Shown here piece after piece: positions 33,017 through 40,797 of a stretch of 46,879 bases of DNA (its first letter is position 1; each line of letters begins with the position of its first letter). The position numbers were made by a program, and so were the translations under genes. Under the pieces are notes generated by a model. It was not told the DNA's origin. It did not search any database and was given only the letters and a program-made list of their open reading frames with translations. Location of the stretch: positions 1 to 46,879 of the forward strand of contig JAKPQL010000135.1 in NCBI GenBank assembly GCA_029547045.1, given 5' to 3'. The DNA is from Deltaproteobacteria bacterium. GTDB lineage: Bacteria; Desulfobacterota; Desulfomonilia; UBA1062.

Positions 33017-34002
33017 CAATGAACGACCGGCAACGGACGATCCGTCCCGACCCTCCTGCCCGGCGGTCTCCCCCGGTGAGGGCAACGGCCGTGCGGCTGA
33101 TGGCGCTGGCGCTGCTCGTCGTCCTGCCGGGAGCGCGGATCGTCTCTGCCGCCGACGACAGCCGGCAGCGGGTCTTCGACATCCCCCGGTACGAGGCCGA
33201 GCAGGTGATCACGGACTGGCTGGTCAAGGCGGGCTACTCGGTCACTGCCGAGAACCCGGCGGACAAGGTGGTCCTCAAGGCCCTCAGGCAGAACGCACCA
33301 TGGGAGATCACGCTCCGCTACCATTCCCCGCTGGCCACGGTGGTGGAATCAGGCGAGACCCTCAAGGGCAGGACGGATGACCTGTGGAGGTTCCTCGGGG
33401 ACTACCAGGACGGAACCTACTCGGCCCGGGGGTTCCCGCCCCGGGAGGTACCGGCAGAGGTGCAGCGCCGCAGGGGCTCCGCGGTGTGCATCCGGGCCGT
33501 GGTGAAGGACCGGCCCCTCCAGCTCTCAGGCTTCGTGGTGGACACCTCGGGACTGATCCTGTGCACCGCGCACATGCTGAAGAACCCCGCACAGATCACC
33601 ATCATCCCCCCTGCGGGCGGGAGTGTGGGCGGCGCCATCGTGAAGATCGACTTCAAAAAGGACCTGGCGCTCATCGACTGCTCCAGGACCTTCACAGACG
33701 CGGTGAGCCTGAACAACCACAAGCCCGCGCCCGGCACCGGGGTGAAGGTGTTCACCATCGGGTGCCCCCGGGGCCATGCCGGCACCGTGATATCCGGCGT
33801 GGTGAGCGGACCGCCGCGGCTCGTCGAGGGCCAGCCGCTCATCCAGGTTCGCATGGAGGTGGAGCCCGGGAGCAGCGGGAGCCCGGTCTTCGACGAACAG
33901 GGGGACCTCGTGGGCGTGGTGCAGGGCAGGATGAAGACCGACCACCGCTCGGGCCTGCTGGTGCCGCTCCAGACCGTCATCGACTTCGTGAAGGAACGAT
34001 AA
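33013..34002 (+). CDS. Exported trypsin-like serine protease
   Basis: The 329-residue protein has an N-terminal signal sequence or anchor (hydrophobic core about 25-45, likely cut near 'RIVSA'). A short alpha/beta domain of unknown role follows (about 50-130). Then comes a chymotrypsin-fold protease domain (about 150-325) with the triad H187 ('LCTAHML'), D217 ('FKKDLALIDC') and S288 in 'PGSSGSPVFD'. There is no PDZ domain, so it is not a standard DegP/DegS. The ATG at 33013 overlaps the phosphatase stop. A periplasmic protease encoded between a PP2C and the cognate kinase is unusual; it might cleave an envelope regulator, process the kinase ectodomain or mature a T6SS component. The target is unknown. 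Confidence 0.85.
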   Translation: MTMNDRQRTIRPDPPARRSPPVRATAVRLMALALLVVLPGARIVSAADDSRQRVFDIPRYEAEQVITDWLVKAGYSVTAENPADKVVLKALRQNAPWEITLRYHSPLATVVESGETLKGRTDDLWRFLGDYQDGTYSARGFPPREVPAEVQRRRGSAVCIRAVVKDRPLQLSGFVVDTSGLILCTAHMLKNPAQITIIPPAGGSVGGAIVKIDFKKDLALIDCSRTFTDAVSLNNHKPAPGTGVKVFTIGCPRGHAGTVISGVVSGPPRLVEGQPLIQVRMEVEPGSSGSPVFDEQGDLVGVVQGRMKTDHRSGLLVPLQTVIDFVKER

Positions 34003-34005
34003 CCC

Positions 34006-35166
34006 ATGAACTACGGCCGCTACGAGATCGTCAGGGAACTGGGCAAGGGCTCCATGGGCGTGGTCTACCAGGCCCATGACCCCCAGATCGGCAGGACCAT
34101 CGCGCTGAAGGTGCTGAGACCCGACCGGGTGAGCAGCGAGGACTTCGTGCAGCGTTTCCTCAAGGAGGCGCGTGCCATCGGACGCATGTCGCACCAGAAC
34201 ATCGTCACGGTGTACGACGTGGGTCAGGACCAGTCAACGGTGTACATCGCCATGGAGTTCCTCGAGGGGGAGGCGCTCAACGCCTATGCCCGGGACCGGA
34301 CGCTCACCATGGAGCAGATCATTGACATCGGCATCCAGGTGGCGGACAGTCTCGACTATGCCCACACCCGGGGCATCGTGCACCGGGACATCAAGCCGCA
34401 GAACATCATGGTGGCGCCCACCGGGGTGGTGAAGCTCACGGACTTCGGTATCGCCCACGTGGAGGACCCCGAGGCGAGCCACCAGACCCAGGCGGGAGAG
34501 ATCCTGGGCACGCCCAACTACATGTCCCCGGAGCAGGTCATGGGAAAAAAGGTGGACGGCCGCTCCGACCTCTACTCCCTGGGTGTGATCCTCTACGAGC
34601 TGGCCACCGGGTCCCGCCCCTTCAAGGGGGAGAACCTGGCCGCCATCTTCCATGCCATCACCAGCGAGACCCCGGCACGGCCCGAGGCGCTGAACCCGCA
34701 AGTGCCAAAGGGACTGTCCGGCGTGATCCTCAGGTGCCTGGAGAAGAACCCGGAGGAGCGTTTCAGGACCGGCCGCGAGCTGTCCGAGGCCCTGCGGGCC
34801 ATCCTCAGCACAGGCGAAGAGGTGAAAAAGGCCGGGGCCGGGAAACGGAAAGGTCTCCTGGTCATGATCCTGGCCGCCCTGGCTGCCGCCTGCGTCATCG
34901 CCGCCGTGGTCTTCTTCATGGCCACGGGGAAAAAGGAGCCGCCCGTGGACATGGGCAGCCTGCAGGTCAGCAGCAATCCTGCGGGTGCACAGGTCTACGT
35001 GGACGGGAACCTCAAGGGCACGGCCCCCATGGCCCTGGAGCTGCCCGTGGGGGGCCACGAGGTGCGCCTGAGCATGCCCGGGCACTACGAGTGGGAGGCC
35101 CGGGTGCAGGTGGACAAGGAAGGCGGTGAACCCCTCACGGTGGAGCTGATACCGGTGGAGGAGTGA
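34006..35166 (+). CDS. Membrane Ser/Thr protein kinase with PEGA ectodomain (PpkA-like role)
   Basis: The 386-residue protein has a complete Hanks-type kinase domain (about 5-268): glycine loop 'LGKGSMGVV', K35, 'VHRDIKPQN' with D128, 'LTDFGIA' with D146, and 'GTPNYMSPEQ'. One membrane helix (about 284-306) follows, then a periplasmic PEGA domain (about 317-384; 'NPAGAQVYVDGNLKGTAPMALE'). It starts 3 bases after the protease stop with AAGGAA upstream. By analogy to PpkA it should phosphorylate FHA proteins and switch the T6SS on. The PEGA tail replaces the VWA-type ectodomain of P. aeruginosa PpkA, so the input signal is probably different. Two FHA proteins nearby are likely readers. Confidence 0.92.
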   Translation: MNYGRYEIVRELGKGSMGVVYQAHDPQIGRTIALKVLRPDRVSSEDFVQRFLKEARAIGRMSHQNIVTVYDVGQDQSTVYIAMEFLEGEALNAYARDRTLTMEQIIDIGIQVADSLDYAHTRGIVHRDIKPQNIMVAPTGVVKLTDFGIAHVEDPEASHQTQAGEILGTPNYMSPEQVMGKKVDGRSDLYSLGVILYELATGSRPFKGENLAAIFHAITSETPARPEALNPQVPKGLSGVILRCLEKNPEERFRTGRELSEALRAILSTGEEVKKAGAGKRKGLLVMILAALAAACVIAAVVFFMATGKKEPPVDMGSLQVSSNPAGAQVYVDGNLKGTAPMALELPVGGHEVRLSMPGHYEWEARVQVDKEGGEPLTVELIPVEE

Positions 35167-35463
35167 TCCTGCCCAGCGAGTTCCCGCCCCGCGGTCCTTT
35201 CAGGGACTCCGCATTACAAGATCCATGCAGCGGGGGTGCGTTTCCATGAGATTTCGCACGGTCGTGTTCCTCTTCCTGGTGAGGTGTCTTCCCTGGAGCG
35301 GGGGGTGTCTGTACGCGGGCACGTGACGGGCCCGGTTTCGGTCCGTTTCACTGCCCGGTGATCGATCCCCGGGGCCCCGGCTGCCATGGTTCTCCCTGTG
35401 ACAGGTCCTGTTCCCGTCTGTGTGAATGCGTTCCAAGACAATGTTGAGGAGAAAGGAGAGCGT
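35167..35463 (+). other. Intergenic region between kinase and LSm-like gene
   Basis: The 297 bases hold no gene I can support. A 33-codon open frame at 35225-35326 has no ribosome site. There is a perfect 12-base palindrome CCGGGGCCCCGG at 35369-35380. A good GGAGAAAGGAGAG ribosome site ends just before 35464. No convincing -35/-10 pair was found, so transcription of the next gene may come from the kinase operon or from a promoter of another sigma class. Confidence 0.4.
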
Positions 35464-35799
35464 ATGAAGGGTACGATCGGATACATCGTCGCGGCAGTGG
35501 CGGCCGTCCTCCTGTGCTGGGGCGCGCCCATGGTTTCACAGGCCCAGGCCAGGTCCGTCACCGCTCTCGAGGGGGTGGGCTACAACACCTCGGCCTCCAT
35601 GGCCGACAACCTCAAGCCGCTCGTCGGCAAGGACGTCATCGTCCACCTGCGGTCCGGAAAGACCCTGCAGGGCTATGTGAAGTCCGTGGGCGACGGCCTT
35701 GTTCACCTGGAGAAGCTCGCCGGGAGGGAGTTCTACGATGCCCTGGTGCGCATCGATGACATCGGCGCCATCGAGGTGAAGTTCCGGGACATGAAGTAG
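35464..35799 (+). CDS. Exported small protein with LSm/SH3-like barrel
   Basis: The 111-residue product has a signal peptide (hydrophobic core about 5-20, likely cut near 'VSQAQA' at about 28). A single small domain (about 50-111) follows: 'LVGKDVIVHLRSGKTLQGYV', 'GDGLVHLEKL', 'FYDALVRIDDIGAIEVKF'. This five-strand pattern is that of LSm/Sm-like small barrels, which normally bind RNA or oligomerise in the cytoplasm. Export makes RNA binding unlikely; ring formation or protein binding in the envelope is more probable. There is no lipobox cysteine. The ATG at 35464 follows AAAGGAGAG; the upstream in-frame extension is not supported. It is the first of the envelope genes after the T6SS signalling block. 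Confidence 0.75.
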   Translation: MKGTIGYIVAAVAAVLLCWGAPMVSQAQARSVTALEGVGYNTSASMADNLKPLVGKDVIVHLRSGKTLQGYVKSVGDGLVHLEKLAGREFYDALVRIDDIGAIEVKFRDMK

Positions 35800-36164
35800 G
35801 GAAGACACAGGGCAAAGGGTGCTCCCCGGGTTCATGCTCACAGCGCAAATGGCTGCAGACACATTCTGTCATGGCCTGGACCACCGGTGGCTCCCGAGCG
35901 CCGCAGCTTCGGGGCAGACCGTGCTCATCGGTGACCCCTCGTGCCGGGGCTTCCCCAAGCACTGCTGAGATGAACTTTCCGATTACCGTGCAAGGACCCT
36001 CCCTGAACTGGGGGAGTGGACGGCCGATGTGCAGATCCTTCGGGTGCGCCGGGATGCGCTGCTGAATGGGAAATGAAGGGAATGGGCTGAAAGGGAAGAG
36101 CATCTTGCCATTGGCAGGAGATTTCGTAATACTAGAGAAGGGAAATCAAGGAGGGAGGAAGACC
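35800..36164 (+). other. Intergenic region upstream of the TPR/CsgG-like gene
   Basis: These 365 bases hold no supported gene. They include a 10-base palindrome CCACCGGTGG (around 35881-35890), the promoter at 36105-36133 and a strong AAGGAGGG ribosome site at 36149-36156. A frame open from 36066 into the next gene lacks a ribosome site and is replaced by the start at 36165. Confidence 0.4.
36105..36133 (+). promoter_or_regulatory. Promoter of the thioredoxin-like/TPR/CsgG-like gene
   Basis: TTGCCA (36105-36110, five of six matches) and AATACT (36128-36133, four of six) are separated by 17 bases. Transcription would start near 36140, giving a leader of about 25 bases that carries the AAGGAGGG ribosome site. 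The -35 lies in a small dyad TGCCATTGGCA, which may be an operator. This makes the envelope gene set independent of the T6SS operon. Confidence 0.5.
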
Positions 36165-38114
36165 ATGAACCATATCACACGCATTGCCCTGAGCCTGGCA
36201 CTGGCCCTGGCGATCGCAGCGGTGGGAGCACTGCCGGCCCATGCGCTGAAAGAGGGGCAGTCGGCGCCCGTCTTTTCGCTGCAGGACCTCTCCGGCAAGA
36301 AGCACGACCTGGCCGCCATGAAGGCCAGCCCCATGCTGGTGCTTTACTTCTTCGACGCCGCGTCCCGGCCGTCCCAGGAGGGGCTGCTGGGTCTTGACCA
36401 GATCGCCAAGAAGTACAAGGGCTCGAACCTCTCCGTGTGGGGCATCACCCGGTCACCCAGGGAGTATGCCGGTGCCTTTGCCTCCACGGCCAAGCCCACC
36501 TTCCCCGTGCTTCTCGATACCGGGTCGGTGAGCGATCTGTACAACGCGGGAACCATCCTCCCCACGGTCTGCATCGTGGGGCCGAACCTGAAGGTGATGG
36601 ACGTGTTCCAGGGAGGCGGCAAGACCACGAACGTCATGCTCGTACGCCTCGCCGAGCGCAAGCTCCAGCAGAAGGACACCGCGCTTGCCATGGCCATCAG
36701 CGATGAGGCGGCCAGGAAGAGCCCGGACAACAACCAGGCACGGGTGGTGAGCGGGTACGCGGCCCTGAAGGCAGGCAAGGTGGGCGATGCGGAGAAGACC
36801 TTCACGAAGCTCGCCAAGGGCTCCGGCAAGGCAGAGATCCTCGGCAAGGAAGGGCTGGCAGCGGTGTATGCCCGGCAGGGAAAGGCCGAGAAGGCCCTGG
36901 CCCTGGCCGATGAAGTACAGAAGAAGGCCCCGAACCGCTCCTATGCCCACGTGGTGAAGGCGGACATCCTCTACGCCCAGAACAGGAAGAAGGAGGCCCA
37001 GGCCGAGTACGAGGCGGCCACCAAGAAGGACGAGGCCGAGCCCTACCAGAAGACCGTGGCCTACAACAAGCTGGGCCGCCTCTATGCAAGCGTGAAGGAC
37101 TACCAGTCGTCCCGGAGCCTCTACGACCAGGCAGTGGCCCTGGACCCGTACAACGTGGAGGCAATGGCAAACAAGGGCGTCACCTTTGAGAAGGAAGGCA
37201 AGTGGGACAAGGCCCTGGAGATGTACCAGCAGGGCCAGACCGTGAACAGGCAGGACGAGTTCTCCGCGGTCCTCGCGGGCAGGGCGCTCGAGAGGCTCAA
37301 ATACCAGCAGGACACCGCCCGCAGGGAGCGCGTGGACAAGCTGGTGAAGGAGCTGGCGCAGCGGTTCCGTGAGCAGCAGAAACGGCCGAGGCCCGAGGAC
37401 ACCTGGACTTCTCCGGCCGTGGTCCTCTCCTTTGTGGATTTCCAGGAGCAGGGCGGTCTGTCCGAGCGTGACGGCATGGCCACCGTGCTCACCTCCCAGC
37501 TCTCCGAACAGCTCAAGGCCTCGGGCCGGGTCAAGGTGGTGGACCGCGTCCTGTTGGACAGGCTCCTGGAGGAGCTGAACCTCGGCTCCTCGGAGCTCGC
37601 CGACCCCGAGACCGCCCTGAAGCTCGGCAGGGTGCTCGCCGCCAGGGTGCTGGGCACCGGGACCCTGTTCACCATGGCCGAAGGGTCCCTGCTGAGCATG
37701 CGGCTCATCGACACCGAGACCACCGCGGTGGACAAGGTGATCACCCTGCAGATGGCGCCCGGCGGGCCCCAGAGCGCAGACCTGTACAAGATCAACCGGC
37801 AGATCCTGGGCTCCGTCATCAGGGAGCATCCCCTGAAGGCCTACGTGGTGGAGGTCAAGGACGGCCGCGTCATGATCAACCTCGGCTCCGATCAGGGGGT
37901 GGTGGCGGGAACCAAGTTCGAGGTCATCGAGGAGGGCAGGGAGGTGGAGTACAAGAGCAGGAAGCTCAAGTCCGCCCCCACCAATGTGGGACTCCTCGAG
38001 GTGACCAAGACCGAGCCCGGGCTTGCCTACTGCCGCATCGTGGAGCAGGCGAGGCCCATCACCCGGGATGACAAGATCATCGAGAAGCTCGATGAGCAGG
38101 CCCTCAGGGAGTAG
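36165..38114 (+). CDS. Exported thioredoxin-like/TPR/CsgG-FlgT-like multidomain protein
   Basis: The 649-residue protein has a signal peptide (about 1-28). An AhpC/TSA-type thioredoxin fold (about 29-165: 'GQSAPVFSLQDLSGKKHDLAAM') follows with 'FFDAASRPSQEG' at the active-site position; it has no redox cysteine pair. Next are TPR repeats (about 170-400: 'AYNKLGRLYASVKDYQSSRSLY', 'GVTFEKEGKWDKALEMYQQG'). A CsgG/TolB-N-like domain (about 415-550) has 'RVKVVDRVLLDRLLEELNLGSSELAD'. The C-terminal region (about 565-645: 'VEVKDGRVMINLGSDQGVVAGTKFEVI') resembles FlgT-C. It shares the 'LGSSELAD' motif with the next gene. The role is probably periplasmic scaffold or outer-membrane assembly. The start at 36165 has AAGGAGGG; 36066 is rejected. 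Confidence 0.82.
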   Translation: MNHITRIALSLALALAIAAVGALPAHALKEGQSAPVFSLQDLSGKKHDLAAMKASPMLVLYFFDAASRPSQEGLLGLDQIAKKYKGSNLSVWGITRSPREYAGAFASTAKPTFPVLLDTGSVSDLYNAGTILPTVCIVGPNLKVMDVFQGGGKTTNVMLVRLAERKLQQKDTALAMAISDEAARKSPDNNQARVVSGYAALKAGKVGDAEKTFTKLAKGSGKAEILGKEGLAAVYARQGKAEKALALADEVQKKAPNRSYAHVVKADILYAQNRKKEAQAEYEAATKKDEAEPYQKTVAYNKLGRLYASVKDYQSSRSLYDQAVALDPYNVEAMANKGVTFEKEGKWDKALEMYQQGQTVNRQDEFSAVLAGRALERLKYQQDTARRERVDKLVKELAQRFREQQKRPRPEDTWTSPAVVLSFVDFQEQGGLSERDGMATVLTSQLSEQLKASGRVKVVDRVLLDRLLEELNLGSSELADPETALKLGRVLAARVLGTGTLFTMAEGSLLSMRLIDTETTAVDKVITLQMAPGGPQSADLYKINRQILGSVIREHPLKAYVVEVKDGRVMINLGSDQGVVAGTKFEVIEEGREVEYKSRKLKSAPTNVGLLEVTKTEPGLAYCRIVEQARPITRDDKIIEKLDEQALRE

Positions 38115-38118
38115 CACG

Positions 38119-38619
38119 GTGCGCTGCCGCCTTGCCATTGCAGCCTGTGCACTGGCATGCCTCCTGTGCGTGACCGGGTGTGCCACCACCGGGGCGGGCC
38201 ATGAGGAGGTCCGCGCCGTGGCGGTGTGGGACCTGGAGGACCTGAGCCCGGCCCTGGGTGCGCGGCCTGACCTCGGCCAGGTCCTTTCCGGTGAGATCAT
38301 CCGGGTCATCCAGGCGAGGCAGGACATCACCGTGGTGGAGCGGGACAGGCTCATCGCGGTCATGGAGGAGCTCAGGCTCGGCAGCTCGGAGCTCGCGGAC
38401 GAAGAGACGCGGCTGCGGGTGGGCAGGATGCTCGGCGCCAGGGAGATGGTCTTCGGCGGATACATGGTGGTGGGCTCCGCCATGCGCATCGACCTGAGGC
38501 GGGTGGACGTGGAGACTGGCAGGATCACGGGTGCGGTGAAAAAGACCGCCGGGTCATCGGACCTTGCCGGGTGGCTGGATGCGGCCCGCCAGGCGGGCAC
38601 CGAGCTGTTCCCGGAATAG
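38119..38619 (+). CDS. CsgG/TolB-N-like lipoprotein
   Basis: The 166-residue product starts at a GTG with AGGGAG upstream. It has a type II signal peptide with lipobox VTGC (lipidated C21). The mature part is one CsgG-type domain ('AVAVWDLEDLSPALG', 'SGEIIRVIQARQDITVVERDRLIAVMEELRLGSSELAD', 'VGRMLGAREMVFGGYMVV'). In CsgG this domain forms the periplasmic vestibule of a pore; here the membrane-inserting loops are missing, so it is not a CsgG pore. It follows the previous gene by 4 bases and carries the same 'ELxLGSSELAD' motif, which points to a partner or duplicate. It ends before a bidirectional terminator. Confidence 0.82.
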   Translation: MRCRLAIAACALACLLCVTGCATTGAGHEEVRAVAVWDLEDLSPALGARPDLGQVLSGEIIRVIQARQDITVVERDRLIAVMEELRLGSSELADEETRLRVGRMLGAREMVFGGYMVVGSAMRIDLRRVDVETGRITGAVKKTAGSSDLAGWLDAARQAGTELFPE

Positions 38620-38678
38620 GAGGCCCTGCAGCGGGTACACCCCGAAAGGCGAAACGAATCACCGTGTGAACTGAAGGC

Positions 38679-38712
38679 GAAGGGGCCCTGCGCACTACCG
38701 CAGGGCCCCTTC
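38679..38712. terminator. Bidirectional terminator hairpin
   Basis: A perfect 14-base-pair stem (38679-38692 with 38699-38712) closes a CACTAC loop between the converging genes at 38619 and 38715. The arms are GAAGGGGCCCTGCG and its complement. On the plus strand it is followed by TCTCATTC, pyrimidine-rich but not a pure T-run. Placement between two convergent stops and the length of the stem support termination in both directions. Confidence 0.65.
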
Positions 38713-38714
38713 TC

Positions 38715-40673
38715 TCATTCAAGGAACACCGTGATCTGGACGTCCTCGTAGTCGCTCTCCCGGGGTGAGCCGCTGTCATGGACCCAGAACCGCACGGTCG
38801 CGGTCAGGGGCGGGATGCACTTTGTCCCCAGGGGTTTGTCTTTCTCGTACCAGGGGGTCCAGGAGAACGTATGCGTGGCAGCATCGAAGGTTGCGCCCTG
38901 AGGAAGGCCCTCCGCACTGTAGGTGAGGGTGTCCCCGGTGTCGGGGTCTGTGGCGAAGACGGTGAACTCGATGGTCTCCTTGTTCCACACCACCCGGTTG
39001 CCGATGGGTTCCAGCGCCGGGGGCCGGTTCACGCTGCCCACGGTGATCACCACGTCCTCGTGGTCGGACATGTATGCGGGGTCACCGGGGTCTCTCACCA
39101 CGAAGCGCACACGGTAGTTGCCTGCTTCCAGGGGCTCCCAGCTGAACGCGCGGGTGAGGCCGTCCAGCGACGCCCCATCCGGGAAGTCATACCCCGGGAT
39201 GGGTTCCATGCCGAAGTTCAGGGAATCCAGGCCGCCGTCAGGGTAGTCAGGGTCGGAGGCGCTGAGGGTGAAGCGCAGCTCTTGGCCGGGCACGGCCCGC
39301 TTGGGTCCGACGGACGACAGGACAGGGTACCGACGGGGGAGGACGTCGTCGTAGACAAGGATGGTGACCGTCCGGTAGACGCGCTGGGCCGGCTTGCCCG
39401 AGTCGGTGACGATGAACAGGACGTGGTACTCGCCCACTGCGGCCGGACCCGGCGCGACCCACCGGAAGGACCCGGTGGCATCGTCGAAGGTGACGCCCGG
39501 GAAATAGGTGCCGCCCGGATCCCTGGGCAAGTTCGCCGCTGCATAGGTCAGGGCGTTCCCGTCGGGGTCCGTTGCCGAGACGGTGAACTGCAGGGTCCCG
39601 GCGATGCCCACCTGCTGGACCCCCTCGGGGACTTCCACCACAGGTGATCGGTTGGTGTTCGCGACCACGAAGGTCACGTCCACGGAGGAGGTCTGCGGCG
39701 GGTTGCTGTCGTCCGTTGCCTCGAACCGTATGACGTACGTACCGGCCTGGTTGTAGGTGGGCCTCCAGGTGAACAGGCCCGTGGATGCGTTGAAGGTGGC
39801 CCCCGGGGGCAACGACATGGCCTGGTAGGTCACGGCATCGCCATCCGGGTCGGATGCATGCACTGCGAACCTCAGGGTCTTACCCTCCTGGACCCGCTGC
39901 GTCCCGGGGGTGTCAAACTCGGGCGGCAGGTTGGGGCCGGTGACCACGATGTACACCTCCAGGATGTCTGCGTCAGGCTCCTCGAACTCGTCGTTTACCC
40001 GGAAGCTGGCCAGGTATACGCCCGACTGGCCGTTCAGCGGGGTCCAGGAGAAGCGCCCGGTCTCAGGGGTGAAGGATGCGCCTTCGGGCAGGGAAAGAAC
40101 AGTGTAGGTGACGGGGTCTCCGTCCGGATCGACAGCGCTCACCCTGAATTCCAGGGTCTGCCCGGCCCTGACCTCCTTGGCCTCGATCTCCTCAAAGACC
40201 GGGACCATGTTGAGCCTCTCCAGGTCGATGCCTCCGGCATTGGTGACCCTGCCCATGCGGACCCGCAGGCCGGTCTTGATGCCCCGGTAGCGCACCGCAC
40301 CCATCTCGTTCAGGAGGGAGATGACCAGGGTATACCCCTCTCCCGGCCTGATGTCTGGGAGCATGCCCTGGCCCGAGTCGCACTCCCAGGGTGCGCTGGA
40401 GACGATGAGGTTGTCTGCCGAGTCAAAGAGCTCGGCCTGGACCGTGACGATGTGCAGTTCGTCGCAGGGAAAGGCCGCGGCCTTGGTGGGGACGTAATCC
40501 GCAGGCGGGTTGATGGTGAAGGTGATGCCCCCGGTGCCGGACGACTCGTTGCGCTGGCTGCAGGCGCCGAGGAGGAGCAGGATCAGGAGTGCAGCCCAGA
40601 GGCGCAATATTACAAGGCAACGCGGTGCATGGTCGCCTTCATGTCCGGATGTCGGCTTTCCTCTTGTTCCCAT
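38715..40673 (-). CDS. Ig-like repeat surface lipoprotein (copy 1, five repeats)
   Basis: The 652-residue protein has a lipoprotein signal with lipobox LGAC (C38), an N-terminal unique domain (about 39-170, start 'SGTGGITFTI') and five tandem Ig/cadherin-like repeats. Each repeat has the pattern 'R-x-x-x-x-G-x-x-L-x-F-x-V-x-A-x-DPDGD-x-x-x-Y', 'LP.GA.F...TG.F.W.P', 'V.F...D', as in Put_Ig domains of large bacterial surface proteins. The DPDGD loops are typical calcium-binding sites. The start at 40673 has GAGG at 7 bases; an adjacent GTG at 40676 is less likely. It is read from its own promoter and lies downstream of the beta-barrel gene. Likely a surface-exposed adhesin or scaffold. Confidence 0.88.
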   Translation of the reverse strand: MGTRGKPTSGHEGDHAPRCLVILRLWAALLILLLLGACSQRNESSGTGGITFTINPPADYVPTKAAAFPCDELHIVTVQAELFDSADNLIVSSAPWECDSGQGMLPDIRPGEGYTLVISLLNEMGAVRYRGIKTGLRVRMGRVTNAGGIDLERLNMVPVFEEIEAKEVRAGQTLEFRVSAVDPDGDPVTYTVLSLPEGASFTPETGRFSWTPLNGQSGVYLASFRVNDEFEEPDADILEVYIVVTGPNLPPEFDTPGTQRVQEGKTLRFAVHASDPDGDAVTYQAMSLPPGATFNASTGLFTWRPTYNQAGTYVIRFEATDDSNPPQTSSVDVTFVVANTNRSPVVEVPEGVQQVGIAGTLQFTVSATDPDGNALTYAAANLPRDPGGTYFPGVTFDDATGSFRWVAPGPAAVGEYHVLFIVTDSGKPAQRVYRTVTILVYDDVLPRRYPVLSSVGPKRAVPGQELRFTLSASDPDYPDGGLDSLNFGMEPIPGYDFPDGASLDGLTRAFSWEPLEAGNYRVRFVVRDPGDPAYMSDHEDVVITVGSVNRPPALEPIGNRVVWNKETIEFTVFATDPDTGDTLTYSAEGLPQGATFDAATHTFSWTPWYEKDKPLGTKCIPPLTATVRFWVHDSGSPRESDYEDVQITVFLE

Positions 40674-40768
40674 CACTCATCCTCGTAGTGTCATGGTGCG
40701 GCCTTGGCAGGTCACGTGCTCCGGGCCCCGGTAGTTCCCGCAAGACGAGCAACGGAGTATGAATACAT

Positions 40769-40797
40769 ATTATATCATATTAGAAGGTCTTTTGCAA
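40769..40797 (-). promoter_or_regulatory. Promoter within the end of the beta-barrel gene
   Basis: On the minus strand TTGCAA (40797-40792) and a perfect TATAAT (40774-40769) are 17 bases apart. The -35 lies in the last codons of the barrel gene and the region is strikingly AT-rich compared with the surroundings. Transcription would start near 40762, leaving a leader of about 90 bases before the Ig lipoprotein at 40673. It is the best sigma-70 promoter seen in the window. Confidence 0.7.

Noticed and set aside
35225-35326. 33-codon open frame with a hydrophobic stretch
   Set aside because: No ribosome site and no relatives that I recognise; it could be a decayed signal peptide but nothing supports translation.
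35803-35860. Blocks resembling a c-di-GMP (GEMM-I) riboswitch, CACAGGGCAAAG followed by GCGCAAATGGCT
   Set aside because: The stem and tetraloop between the blocks are not conserved, the second half does not fold as in GEMM, and the promoter of the next gene lies downstream at 36105.
36453-38600. Long minus-strand open frame (about 715 codons) opposite the TPR/CsgG-like gene
   Set aside because: Leu/Gly/His-rich translation without domains; plus-strand protein has signal peptide, TPR and CsgG-like motifs.
38778-40688. Plus-strand open frames opposite the Ig lipoprotein and barrel genes
   Set aside because: Antisense shadows; the minus strand shows clear lipobox, Ig repeats and terminal phenylalanine.
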